A stretch of 6,493 bases of DNA from Bacteroidota bacterium (GCA_006226555.1 SBGS01000188.1:1-6493); one strand, 5' to 3'. Shown: positions 1-6,350, counted from the stretch's first letter. The notes: generated from the sequence alone by a model not told the origin. A program made the numbers and translations.

Positions 1-344
1 TACAGGTACTTCTTTTCATCTGAAACCTCAGATCGATTGATAATCCTGTTCATTTTCTTCTCAAAGCGATTATTGATATAAATCCCATCGTAGACTTGTC
101 CTTGGAATCGATTATCGGGTGTATCATGGACAAATCTCTTTTTGACCTTCCCATTTTTCTTCACCACTTCATTCAAAAAAACAATGTATGGGATCAAACC
201 AGCTTGATGAGCTAAGATTTCTCTAAGTGTTAGGTCTTTTTTGTCCTTTCTCTTTTTCCAAGGTTCCCAATAGGTACTAAATGGCTTATCCAGATCCAAT
301 TTCCCTTCATCCACCAATTTCATTAAGGCGGGTAAAGGAGCAGA
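1..344 (-). pseudogene. Beta-lactamase-family serine hydrolase, internal fragment
   Basis: Read on the minus strand, this stretch is open and encodes about 114 residues that look like the middle of a beta-lactamase/penicillin-binding-type serine hydrolase of the kind common in Bacteroidota, where it is sometimes fused to a glycoside hydrolase family 3 domain. Visible landmarks are PALMKLVDEGKLDLD, the helix that normally follows the catalytic SxxK motif, and LTLREILAHQAGLIPY, the equivalent of the family's LLTHTSGL segment. The SxxK serine and lysine should lie immediately upstream of the first recognisable residues (SAPLPAL), exactly where the sequence switches to threonine dehydrogenase in the other orientation, so they are lost. 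The other end runs off the window. In frame, an ATG at 363-365 (minus strand) could be called as a start, but it lies in antisense threonine dehydrogenase sequence and is probably accidental. The family call rests on motif memory. As it stands the fragment cannot be an active enzyme. Confidence 0.68.
337..344. other. Inverted junction between two truncated genes
   Basis: Homology to threonine dehydrogenase (plus strand) begins at about 337-343, and homology to the serine hydrolase (minus strand) ends at about 336-344. The eight bases GGAGCAGA can be read as part of both genes, so they look like a short microhomology at a head-on join. Both genes lose their 5' parts here: the Rossmann glycine motif on one side and SxxK on the other. 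Such inverted microhomology joins are typical of multiple-displacement-amplification chimeras, but a true inversion breakpoint would look the same. Confidence 0.6.
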
Positions 345-351
345 AAACGTT

Positions 352-1215
352 GTGGCTAGTGACATCTTCGAAGTATGTCCCGATAAGCTTGCAGGTGGAC
401 CATACGTTCAGTTGAATGCGGTCGACAGAGATTCCGTAAGATCCTATATAATAGATAACAACATAAAACAAGTGTATTTGTTGGCTGCTTTGTTAAGTGC
501 CACCGCCGAAAAGAATCCGGATTTTGCTTGGAGACTTAATATGGAAGGTCTTTTTACAATTCTAGACTTGGCAAAGGAGGGTTATGTTTCGAAAATTTTC
601 TGGCCAAGCTCGATTGCAGTATTTGGACCAACCACTCCAAGAGAAAATACACCGCAGCACACGGTTATGGAACCGACTACCGTATATGGAATATCGAAGC
701 AGGCAGGTGAGCGTTGGTGTGAATATTATGCGAACAAGTTTAATGTTGACGTGCGTTCAATTCGTTATCCAGGATTGATATCTTACACAAGTCTTCCTGG
801 TGGAGGTACAACGGATTACGCTGTTGATATTTTTTATCAGGCGAAATTGAAGGGGAGCTTTACAAGTTTCCTTTCAGCAGACTCTCGCTTACCAATGATG
901 TATATGGAGGATGCTATCAGGGGAACGATAGAATTGATGGAAACAGATAGTCAAAATGTTAAGATTCGTTCTTCCTATAATTTATCCGGAATAAGCTTTA
1001 CACCAGCTGAGCTGGCTGATGCGATCAGAAAGCATATTCCCGACTTTGAGATAGACTATTCACCTGACTTTAGACAGGCAATAGCCGACAGTTGGCCGGC
1101 ATCAATTGATGATAGCACTGCACGGGCTGATTGGGGGTGGAAACATCGATACGATCTAGATAAAATGGTAGCCGTAATGCTAGAGAATGTTGATGTCAAA
1201 ATGTTAAATAACTAA
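352..1215 (+). CDS. L-threonine 3-dehydrogenase (SDR/epimerase type), 5'-truncated
   Basis: This is an NAD-dependent epimerase-fold protein most like the short-chain L-threonine 3-dehydrogenase, which oxidises L-threonine to 2-amino-3-ketobutyrate in the cytoplasm; the product is then cleaved by 2-amino-3-ketobutyrate ligase or decomposes to aminoacetone. Numbering from the GTG at 352, the catalytic set is visible: serines 86-87 in WPSSIAVFG, and Y112/K116 in VYGISK (YxxxK). RYPGLISY (138-145), the PGGGTTDYA loop (149-157) and the C-terminal ADWGWKHRYD are typical of the family. The family is about 310-320 residues; here there are 287, and the N-terminal strand with the GxxGxxG NAD-binding motif is absent. 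Codons just before the GTG still read family-like GAENV, so homology reaches back to about 337. Further upstream the frame is open only to a TAG at 271-273 and shows no dehydrogenase sequence. The GTG is therefore a default start of a broken gene, not a natural one. The product should not bind NAD normally. Confidence 0.83.
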   Translation: MASDIFEVCPDKLAGGPYVQLNAVDRDSVRSYIIDNNIKQVYLLAALLSATAEKNPDFAWRLNMEGLFTILDLAKEGYVSKIFWPSSIAVFGPTTPRENTPQHTVMEPTTVYGISKQAGERWCEYYANKFNVDVRSIRYPGLISYTSLPGGGTTDYAVDIFYQAKLKGSFTSFLSADSRLPMMYMEDAIRGTIELMETDSQNVKIRSSYNLSGISFTPAELADAIRKHIPDFEIDYSPDFRQAIADSWPASIDDSTARADWGWKHRYDLDKMVAVMLENVDVKMLNN

Positions 1216-1272
1216 AATTCAGTTATTTATTGTTCACGCATAATTTTTTTAGTCGACAAAAAGCAGCTATTG

Positions 1273-1296
1273 AGCGAAAAATTCGTTTTTCTTTTT
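1273..1296 (+). terminator. Possible weak rho-independent terminator after threonine dehydrogenase
   Basis: AGCGAA and TTCGTT can pair across an AAA loop (six pairs, one of them G-U), followed by a T-rich tract to 1296. The stem is short and AT-rich, so this is a weak call. The rest of the 151-base gap to the next gene holds the promoter described separately and nothing else recognisable. Confidence 0.3.
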
Positions 1297-1324
1297 GAAA
1301 AGAGTTAACTGCTGCATATATTCG
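1294..1324 (+). promoter_or_regulatory. Bacteroidota-type promoter for the MORN-repeat gene
   Basis: TTTG at 1294-1297 is followed after 19 bases by TATATTCG at 1317-1324. The Bacteroidota primary sigma factor consensus is TTTG at -33, about 19 bases, then TAnnTTTG at -7; the match has one mismatch in the -7 box. Transcription would begin near 1330 and give a leader of about 35 nt before the ATG at 1367. Confidence 0.5.
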
Positions 1325-1366
1325 TTATGAACTGTTAAACTCACCAAAAACGAAAAGTACTAGGCT

Positions 1367-2236
1367 ATGACTAAAATGATGTCACTATTTTTTGTCTTGG
1401 TTGGGTTATTATTCTCTTCTTTTGCCGGGGTTACTCCGGATCAAGGTGGGGAGATCAACCAAAAAGACTCTCAAGGTAGAAAGCAAGGTAAATGGGTTTA
1501 CTTTGGGAAAGACCGTCCTACAGCTGGATATCCTGCTGAAGGTAAAATAGAAGAGGGTCCATACAAGGATGATAGAAAGGAAGGTTTGTGGGTGAAGTAC
1601 CACAACGATGGATCAACCCCTAAATTGAAAGGCGAGTATAAGAATAATCGCCCTAGTGGTTCCTATACAAAGTACTATCCGGATGGAAAAGTACGTGAAG
1701 TAGGTACGTTCAGCCATAACAAATATTCAGGAAATTTAAAGAGGTACCATGAGAATGGGCAGGTAGAGTACGAAGGAAATTACGACGAGAACGGTAAGGA
1801 AAACGGTACAGTTAAGTACTACTATCCTAACGGTCAGGTTGAGTTCGAGTACACTGCAGTTGACGGAGTTCCTAGCGGAAAAGCTACAAGATATTACGAG
1901 AATGGCGATATCAAGGAAAGTATTCAGTACGCTGCTGACGGTAGTGTAGAGAAGAGTGAAGTTAAAGAGATGGTCAATCCATCAGTTAACGTTGTTGATC
2001 CGGGAGCGTCTAAAGAAAAAGCGCCAGTGATCAATGCACCTCGTACAAAAGGTACGCCGTTCAAGCCAAATGGTTATAACAAGGTGTACAACGAGAATGA
2101 TGAGATCTGGCAAGACGGAGAATTTAGAGGAGGACGTCTATGGGACGGAAAAGTTTACGAGTATGACTCTGACGGTATCCTTCTAAAAGTAAAAGTCTTC
2201 AAGAATGGAGTATATCATTCTGACGGACAATTATAA
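1367..2236 (+). CDS. Secreted MORN-variant repeat protein (YwqK-family type)
   Basis: The 289-residue product begins with an N-terminal export signal: MTKMM, then a hydrophobic run at about 6-20 ending SSFAG. There is no lipobox cysteine, so signal peptidase I cleavage near residue 20 is likely. Residues about 41-195 are a series of imperfect repeats of about 22-26 residues, with the pattern G-x-x-x-x-Y-x-x-(D/E)G-x-(V/I)-x-x-x-G, for example TKYYPDGKVREVG (101-113), KRYHENGQVEYEG (125-137), VKYYYPNGQVEFE (149-161) and TRYYENGDIKES (174-185). This is the MORN_2 variant repeat. A less conserved linker (about 196-235) leads to a final repeat-like end with GGRLWDGKVYEYDSDG. Databases often label such proteins 'YwqK family antitoxin', but nothing here suggests a toxin partner, and their function in Bacteroidota is unknown. 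The gene stands alone between its own promoter and a strong terminator. Several in-frame ATGs lie at the start (codons 1, 4 and 5); the first keeps the best signal peptide. Confidence 0.85.
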   Translation: MTKMMSLFFVLVGLLFSSFAGVTPDQGGEINQKDSQGRKQGKWVYFGKDRPTAGYPAEGKIEEGPYKDDRKEGLWVKYHNDGSTPKLKGEYKNNRPSGSYTKYYPDGKVREVGTFSHNKYSGNLKRYHENGQVEYEGNYDENGKENGTVKYYYPNGQVEFEYTAVDGVPSGKATRYYENGDIKESIQYAADGSVEKSEVKEMVNPSVNVVDPGASKEKAPVINAPRTKGTPFKPNGYNKVYNENDEIWQDGEFRGGRLWDGKVYEYDSDGILLKVKVFKNGVYHSDGQL

Positions 2237-2252
2237 TCAAACTAGAAAAATG

Positions 2253-2285
2253 AAAAGAGTCCCTTTTTTGGGGCTCTTTTTTTTG
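2253..2285 (+). terminator. Rho-independent terminator of the MORN-repeat gene
   Basis: AAAAGAGTCCC (2253-2263) pairs with GGGGCTCTTTT (2270-2280) in an 11-bp stem with one G-U pair and a six-T loop, and the T run continues to 2284. It lies 17 bases past the stop codon and insulates the repeat-protein gene from the deoC operon. Confidence 0.88.
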
Positions 2286-2294
2286 TCTCAAAGT

Positions 2295-2302
2295 TATATT
2301 TG
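2295..2302 (+). promoter_or_regulatory. -7 box of the deoC operon promoter
   Basis: TATATTTG is a perfect match to the Bacteroidota -7 consensus TAnnTTTG and sits 18 bases before the deoC ATG, giving a very short leader of about 12 nt. No TTTG lies at the ideal 19-base spacing: the candidates are 9 bases (2282-2285) and 24 bases (2267-2270) away, both within the preceding terminator. The -33 contact is therefore uncertain. Confidence 0.45.
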
Positions 2303-2320
2303 TAGTATAAACTATTCCAA

Positions 2321-3241
2321 ATGGTGAACAAAACACTTTCCGGTGTTTCGGATTTTACAAGTTTAAGGATACCCATTGATAAAGTTGGTGTAGAAGAACG
2401 AGTTGAAAGATTTCAAAAAAGGTCAATCAAAAATGGATCAAAGCTAGAAGGCTTAAAGTTGATCTTGAACATGATCGACCTCACAACTCTTGAGGGTAAG
2501 GACACGCCTTCAAAAGTAAAGCAGATGTGCTATAAGGCCCAACATTTACATGATGTGCATGCTGGTTTACCAACAGTAGCGGCTGTTTGTGTTTATCCAA
2601 ATTTCGTGAAGCTCGCTAAAGAATCCTTAAAGGGTAGCAATGTCAAAGTAGCTTCAGTTGCAACTGCCTTTCCTTCCGGTCAGGCTCCGTTGAGCATTAA
2701 GTTAGAGGACACTAAGTTAGCTTTAGATTCAGGAGCAGACGAAATAGACATGGTAATTTCGAGAGGTAAATTTTTATCTGGAGATTACAATTTTGTATAC
2801 GATGAAATTGCTGCTATTAAAGAAGTCTGTGGCGAGGCTCGTTTAAAAGTGATATTGGAAACCGGTGAGCTTGTTACCCTGGATAATGTGCGTTTGGCAA
2901 GTGATATTGCGATGTACGCAGGTGCAGACTTTATAAAAACTTCAACCGGTAAGATTTCGCCGGCTGCAACTATGCAGGTGACGTACGTAATGTTAACGGC
3001 GATACGAGACTTTATGTATAAAACCGGTGTGCAAGTAGGAATGAAACCCGCAGGTGGTATTTCGAATTCTAAATTGGCACTTCAGTACATGGTAATGCTA
3101 TATGAAACATTAGGACCCGATTGGATGTCTAATGAATGGTTCAGATTTGGTGCAAGTAGTTTAGCAAATGATGTTTTAATGCAGATCGTTAAGCAAGAGA
3201 CAGGACGTTATCAGTCTGCTGATTATTTTTCAATCGATTAG
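2321..3241 (+). CDS. deoC: Deoxyribose-phosphate aldolase
   Basis: This cytoplasmic class I aldolase splits 2-deoxy-D-ribose 5-phosphate into acetaldehyde and D-glyceraldehyde 3-phosphate, the last step of deoxynucleoside salvage to central carbon. All key residues are visible. K206 in FIKTSTGK is the Schiff-base lysine (E. coli K167). D143 in ADEIDMVI corresponds to E. coli D102, K242 in GMKPAGGIS to K201, and GASS at 277-280 is part of the phosphate site. The tail contains Y297 and Y302, fitting the family's C-terminal tyrosine role, although the exact match is not certain. At 306 residues it is the long form, closer in length to animal DERA (about 318) than to E. coli DeoC (259); the extra length is mainly an N-terminal extension of about 45 residues. 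The ATG at 2321 follows a -7 promoter box and no better start is seen. It is the first gene of an operon with two aldehyde dehydrogenase-type genes; the stop is 1 nt before the next ATG. No deoA, deoB or deoD is in the window. Confidence 0.95.
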   Translation: MVNKTLSGVSDFTSLRIPIDKVGVEERVERFQKRSIKNGSKLEGLKLILNMIDLTTLEGKDTPSKVKQMCYKAQHLHDVHAGLPTVAAVCVYPNFVKLAKESLKGSNVKVASVATAFPSGQAPLSIKLEDTKLALDSGADEIDMVISRGKFLSGDYNFVYDEIAAIKEVCGEARLKVILETGELVTLDNVRLASDIAMYAGADFIKTSTGKISPAATMQVTYVMLTAIRDFMYKTGVQVGMKPAGGISNSKLALQYMVMLYETLGPDWMSNEWFRFGASSLANDVLMQIVKQETGRYQSADYFSID

Positions 3242-3242
3242 A

Positions 3243-4709
3243 ATGGCAAAAAAAACTGAAAAGGAGATCAAAAATATATGGACTTACGACCCAGCTCCTG
3301 AGTCGTCAGATCATATTCAGCTTAAAGATAAGTATGATCTATATATTGATGGAAAATGGGTGAAACCGGAATCTGGTAAGTATTATGATACGAGCAATCC
3401 GGCTTCTACTAAGAAGATCGCATCCATTGCTTACGGTAATGATAAAGATGTCGATAAGGCCGTAAGGGCAGCTCGAAAAGCATACAAGAATGTATGGAGC
3501 AAAATGGAGCCCTCTGAACGAGCGAAGTACATATTCAGAATAGCCCGAATCATGCAGGAAAGAGCAAGGGAACTTGCAGTTATAGAATGTATGGATTCTG
3601 GAAAGGTGATCAGAGAAGCTCGTGATGTGGATGTTCCACTAGCATGCAATCACTTTTTCTATTACGCTGGTTGGGCGGATAAATTGGAATATGCATTCCC
3701 TAATCAAAAGGTGGAATCGATAGGTGTTGCTGGTCAAATCATCCCATGGAATTTCCCTTTGTTAATGGCAGCTTGGAAGATTGCACCGGCTTTGGCAGCA
3801 GGAAATACCGTCGTGCTAAAACCTGCTGAAACAACTCCGCTGACGGCATTGAAGTTAGCTGAAATTATACATGAAGCGGGATTGCCTGCGGGAGTAGTAA
3901 ATGTTGTAACAGGTTTCGGAGACACAGGTGCGGCTATCGTAAATCACCATGATATTGATAAGATCGCATTTACCGGTTCAACTGGTGTGGGTAAATTAAT
4001 CCAGCGAGCAGTTGCAGGTACTAATAAGCGAGTTACACTGGAGTTAGGTGGTAAGTCTGCAAACATTATACTCGATGACGCTCCTCTTGATCAAGCAGTA
4101 GAAGGCATTGTTAATGGGATCTTCTTTAATCAGGGACACGTTTGCTGTGCGGGTTCGAGATTATTTGTTCAGGAAAATGTTGCGGATAGGGTAATTCAAA
4201 TGCTAAAAGCGAGGATGGAAACGTTGGTCGTTGGAGATCCACTTGATAAGAATACAGATATCGGAGCGATCAATTCCAAGGAACAACTTGCTACAATTAA
4301 TAAGTATATAGAGATTGGGAAGAAAGAGGGTGCTGATATGTATCAGTCCCATATAAATCTACCTAAGTCAGGTTATTATTGTGCTCCAACCTTGTTCACC
4401 AATATGTCTCAATCCAGCGTTATCGTGAAAGAGGAGATTTTTGGACCTGTATTGACCATTCAAACGTTTAGAACAATCGATGAAGTTATCCAGAAGGCGA
4501 ACAATACTGAATATGGATTAGCTGCAGGTGTTTGGACGAGTAATGGTGCAAGGATCTTTAACCTGACCACCAAATTGAAGGCAGGAGTGGTTTGGGCGAA
4601 TACTTATAATAGATTTGATCCGGTATCGCCATTTGGAGGTTATAAAGAGAGTGGATTTGGTAGAGAAGGCGGATTACACGGATTGAAGTCCTATGTTAAA
4701 TTGAGTTGA
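3243..4709 (+). CDS. NAD(P)-dependent aldehyde dehydrogenase, catalytically complete
   Basis: This 488-residue enzyme of the aldehyde dehydrogenase superfamily oxidises an aldehyde to the carboxylic acid. The catalytic set is intact: N170 in PWNFP (168-172), E267 in LELGG, and nucleophile C301 in QGHVCCAGSR (the first of the two cysteines, equivalent to C302 of ALDH2). Cofactor-site residues are K193 and E196 in LKPAE, FTGSTGVG (243-250), and E398/F400 in EEIFGPV. The K193/E196 pattern is that of NAD-preferring enzymes, but cofactor preference cannot be fixed from sequence alone. Its place right after deoC suggests acetaldehyde as substrate, making acetate; that is inference. The C-terminus stops at LKSYVKLS, a few residues short of the usual YTxxKTVW-type strand, whereas the next gene's product ends with such a strand. 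Together with the next gene it resembles a split ALDH16. It starts 1 nt after the deoC stop and ends 1 nt before the following ATG, so translational coupling is likely. Confidence 0.95.
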   Translation: MAKKTEKEIKNIWTYDPAPESSDHIQLKDKYDLYIDGKWVKPESGKYYDTSNPASTKKIASIAYGNDKDVDKAVRAARKAYKNVWSKMEPSERAKYIFRIARIMQERARELAVIECMDSGKVIREARDVDVPLACNHFFYYAGWADKLEYAFPNQKVESIGVAGQIIPWNFPLLMAAWKIAPALAAGNTVVLKPAETTPLTALKLAEIIHEAGLPAGVVNVVTGFGDTGAAIVNHHDIDKIAFTGSTGVGKLIQRAVAGTNKRVTLELGGKSANIILDDAPLDQAVEGIVNGIFFNQGHVCCAGSRLFVQENVADRVIQMLKARMETLVVGDPLDKNTDIGAINSKEQLATINKYIEIGKKEGADMYQSHINLPKSGYYCAPTLFTNMSQSSVIVKEEIFGPVLTIQTFRTIDEVIQKANNTEYGLAAGVWTSNGARIFNLTTKLKAGVVWANTYNRFDPVSPFGGYKESGFGREGGLHGLKSYVKLS

Positions 4710-4710
4710 A

Positions 4711-5592
4711 ATGGAAAGATTGAGCGTATTGAAAACCTATAAGTTATATATCGGAGGGGCTTTCCCGAGAACTGAATCTGGAAGATATTATGAGCTGAAG
4801 AACGGAAAAGGCGAAAATATTGCTAACGTTTGTTTGGCATCAAGAAAAGATTTCAGGAATGCAGTAGTAGCTGCGAGAAAAGCTTCGGGAGGATGGTCCG
4901 AAAGATCACATTTTAACAGAAGTCAGATCCTATATCGAATTGCTGAAATGATGGAAACAAGGAGAGCTCAGTTTATTGAAGAACTGATTTCTCAAGGAAT
5001 ATCAAAAAGTAAAGCTGAAGTTGAAGTCGATCTATCAGTTGATCGTTTGGTGTACTATGCAGGATGGTGTGATAAATACACGCAGGTTCTTAGTTCAGTG
5101 AATCCTGTTTCTTCTCCACATTTCAATTTTTCCACTGTCGAGCCAATGGGAGTGATCAGCGTGATCAGCGATGTAAAGAATGGATTGCTCGATCTGGTTT
5201 CGGTTGTTGCACCTATCATTGCTGGAGGAAATACAGTTGTCGTACTTGCAGCGGAGCAGTATCCTTTAAGCGCAATTACATTTGCTGAGGTGCTGAACTC
5301 ATCTGATGTTCCGGGCGGAGTTGTGAACATATTAACGGGAAAACGATCAGAGTTATTAAAGCATATGGCTTCCCACATGGATGTCAATGCAATTGCATAC
5401 TCCGGAACTAGCGGAGAGGAAAGAAAATTGATCGAAATTGAGTCGGTTGAGAATTTGAAGCGTTCGTGTTATATCGATGAAAACTGGAACGATAAAGGAG
5501 CGCAAGGCTTAAAATTTATCGAGATGTTCCAGGAGGTTAAAACAACCTGGCATCCAATCGAGAATATTGGTGGAGCAACTTCCAGCTATTGA
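4711..5592 (+). CDS. Non-catalytic aldehyde dehydrogenase-like protein (ALDH16 C-domain type)
   Basis: The 293-residue product aligns to the first half of an aldehyde dehydrogenase but cannot be an enzyme of that kind. YKLYIGGAFPRTESGRYY at the start, VDRLVYYAGWCDKY (110-123), EPMGVISVI (144-152), APIIAGGNTVVVLAAE (167-182) and VNAIAYSGTSG (225-235) match the Rossmann part of the neighbouring enzyme. The PWNFP asparagine is replaced (K156), the cofactor lysine is replaced by leucine (L179), and the catalytic glutamate, the nucleophilic cysteine and the whole catalytic domain are missing. After about residue 245 it jumps to IEMFQEVKTTWHPIE (270-284), which looks like the C-terminal oligomerisation strand of the family. 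As I recall, the second domain of ALDH16 proteins has this same make-up. The reading frame is clean and nothing suggests decay. A structural or regulatory partner of the upstream enzyme is the best guess. It is the last gene of the deoC operon, coupled by a 1-nt gap and followed by a terminator. Confidence 0.85.
   Translation: MERLSVLKTYKLYIGGAFPRTESGRYYELKNGKGENIANVCLASRKDFRNAVVAARKASGGWSERSHFNRSQILYRIAEMMETRRAQFIEELISQGISKSKAEVEVDLSVDRLVYYAGWCDKYTQVLSSVNPVSSPHFNFSTVEPMGVISVISDVKNGLLDLVSVVAPIIAGGNTVVVLAAEQYPLSAITFAEVLNSSDVPGGVVNILTGKRSELLKHMASHMDVNAIAYSGTSGEERKLIEIESVENLKRSCYIDENWNDKGAQGLKFIEMFQEVKTTWHPIENIGGATSSY
5152..5169 (+). repeat. 9-bp perfect tandem duplication (VIS-VIS)
   Basis: GTGATCAGC occurs twice in direct succession, in frame, encoding V148-S150 and V151-S153 of the non-catalytic dehydrogenase-like protein. 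It lies just before the position where active enzymes carry PWNFP. The unit itself contains the palindrome TGATCA. Confidence 0.75.
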
Positions 5593-5613
5593 GTTAAGTT
5601 GCACAAAGGGAAT

Positions 5614-5647
5614 AAAAAAAGACCACTCAACGAGTGGTCTTTTTTTT
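5614..5647. terminator. Bidirectional terminator between the deoC operon and tonB
   Basis: GACCACTC (5621-5628) and GAGTGGTC (5632-5639) pair perfectly across an AAC loop. Seven A residues flank the stem on the left and eight T residues on the right. The A/T flanks extend the stem and supply a U tract on either strand. It lies 21 bases past the stop of the plus-strand operon and 15 bases past the stop of the minus-strand gene, so it can end both converging transcripts. Confidence 0.92.
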
Positions 5648-5662
5648 ATAGAAGTTATATTC

Positions 5663-6331
5663 TTATTCTAATGTAAAGATAATCGGTAAACGACATCTTG
5701 TTCTTACCTTCTTACCTGCTGCTTCACCAGGTGTCCATTTTGGCATAGAACGTACGACGCGTTTAGCTTCTTTATCAAGGTCACCGCTGACACCTCTTTC
5801 TACTGTTACGTTGGTGATAGAACCATCCGGCTCAACAACGAACGAAAGATATACACGACCTTGCTCATTCATTTCGATGGAAGTCTGAGGATACTGTACG
5901 TTAGAGTTGATCCAACGCTGCATCTCTGCTGCTCCTCCAGGGAATGTTGCTTCTACATCCGGGAAGTCAACGATCTCAGCTTCGATCACTGGCTGATCGA
6001 TTGGACCAAGATCAACTGGAGGTGGAGGAGTTACTATTGTTTCTGGCTCCGTTTCAGTATTTTCCTCTTCCACGATTTCTTCCTGTGGTGGCGGTGGTGC
6101 ATCAACTGTTGGTGGTGGAGTGTCTGGTGGCGGAGGAGTATCCTTCACCTCCTCTTGAACGAATTTTACATCCGCTGTCTTCGGTCCCAAACCTTCTTCA
6201 TCTTCACTGATCTTACCTACTTTGTAAGAGAAAGATGCAAGAACAAGGCTACCAACGAAAAGAAACCCAACCGCTGTAAAAGCAAGTCTCGACTTTTCAA
6301 TGTTAGCACCGTCATTTTTCTTCAATTCCAT
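5663..6331 (-). CDS. Energy transducer TonB
   Basis: This 222-residue TonB-family protein would couple the inner-membrane proton-motive force, through an ExbB/ExbD motor, to TonB-dependent outer-membrane receptors. A short basic cytoplasmic N-terminus (MELKKNDGANIEKSR) leads to one membrane helix at about 17-36. A periplasmic stretch rich in proline and acidic residues follows, at about 58-125, including PPPPD, PPPPQEE and PPPPVD. Then come the Bacteroidota-typical FPGG motif (130-133) and the TonB C-terminal domain at about 145-221, with YPQTSIEMNEQGRVYLSFVVEPDGS-type residues, RVVRSMPKWTPG and a basic end. The ATG at 6331 is preferred over a TTG at 6364 that would add 11 residues: the TTG lies at a promoter-like element, and MELKK is a typical start for this family. 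It is a single gene converging on the deoC operon; no exbB/exbD lies in the window. Bacteroidota carry many tonB paralogues, so the receptor served cannot be told. Confidence 0.92.
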   Translation of the reverse strand: MELKKNDGANIEKSRLAFTAVGFLFVGSLVLASFSYKVGKISEDEEGLGPKTADVKFVQEEVKDTPPPPDTPPPTVDAPPPPQEEIVEEENTETEPETIVTPPPPVDLGPIDQPVIEAEIVDFPDVEATFPGGAAEMQRWINSNVQYPQTSIEMNEQGRVYLSFVVEPDGSITNVTVERGVSGDLDKEAKRVVRSMPKWTPGEAAGKKVRTRCRLPIIFTLE

Positions 6332-6350
6332 AACAAAATGAATTTGGTTA

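Noticed and set aside
1262..1315. Long-range inverted repeat GCAGC ... GCTGC flanking the gap before the MORN-repeat gene
   Set aside because: There are only five paired bases across some 40 bases with poor inner pairing, which is expected by chance.
4690..4730. A sequencing frameshift splitting one fused ALDH16 gene into two
   Set aside because: The first frame ends with TGA and the second opens with ATG after one base, the same spacing as between deoC and the first ALDH. This looks like a natural coupled junction, although an error cannot be fully excluded.
5055..5387. 110-codon minus-strand frame inside the non-catalytic ALDH-like gene
   Set aside because: It lies antisense to a well-supported coding sequence, with low-complexity Ser/Thr composition and no recognisable motif.
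5944..6210. 88-codon leucine/proline-rich frame on the plus strand
   Set aside because: It is another shadow of the TonB repeat-like PPPP/EEE coding and matches no family.
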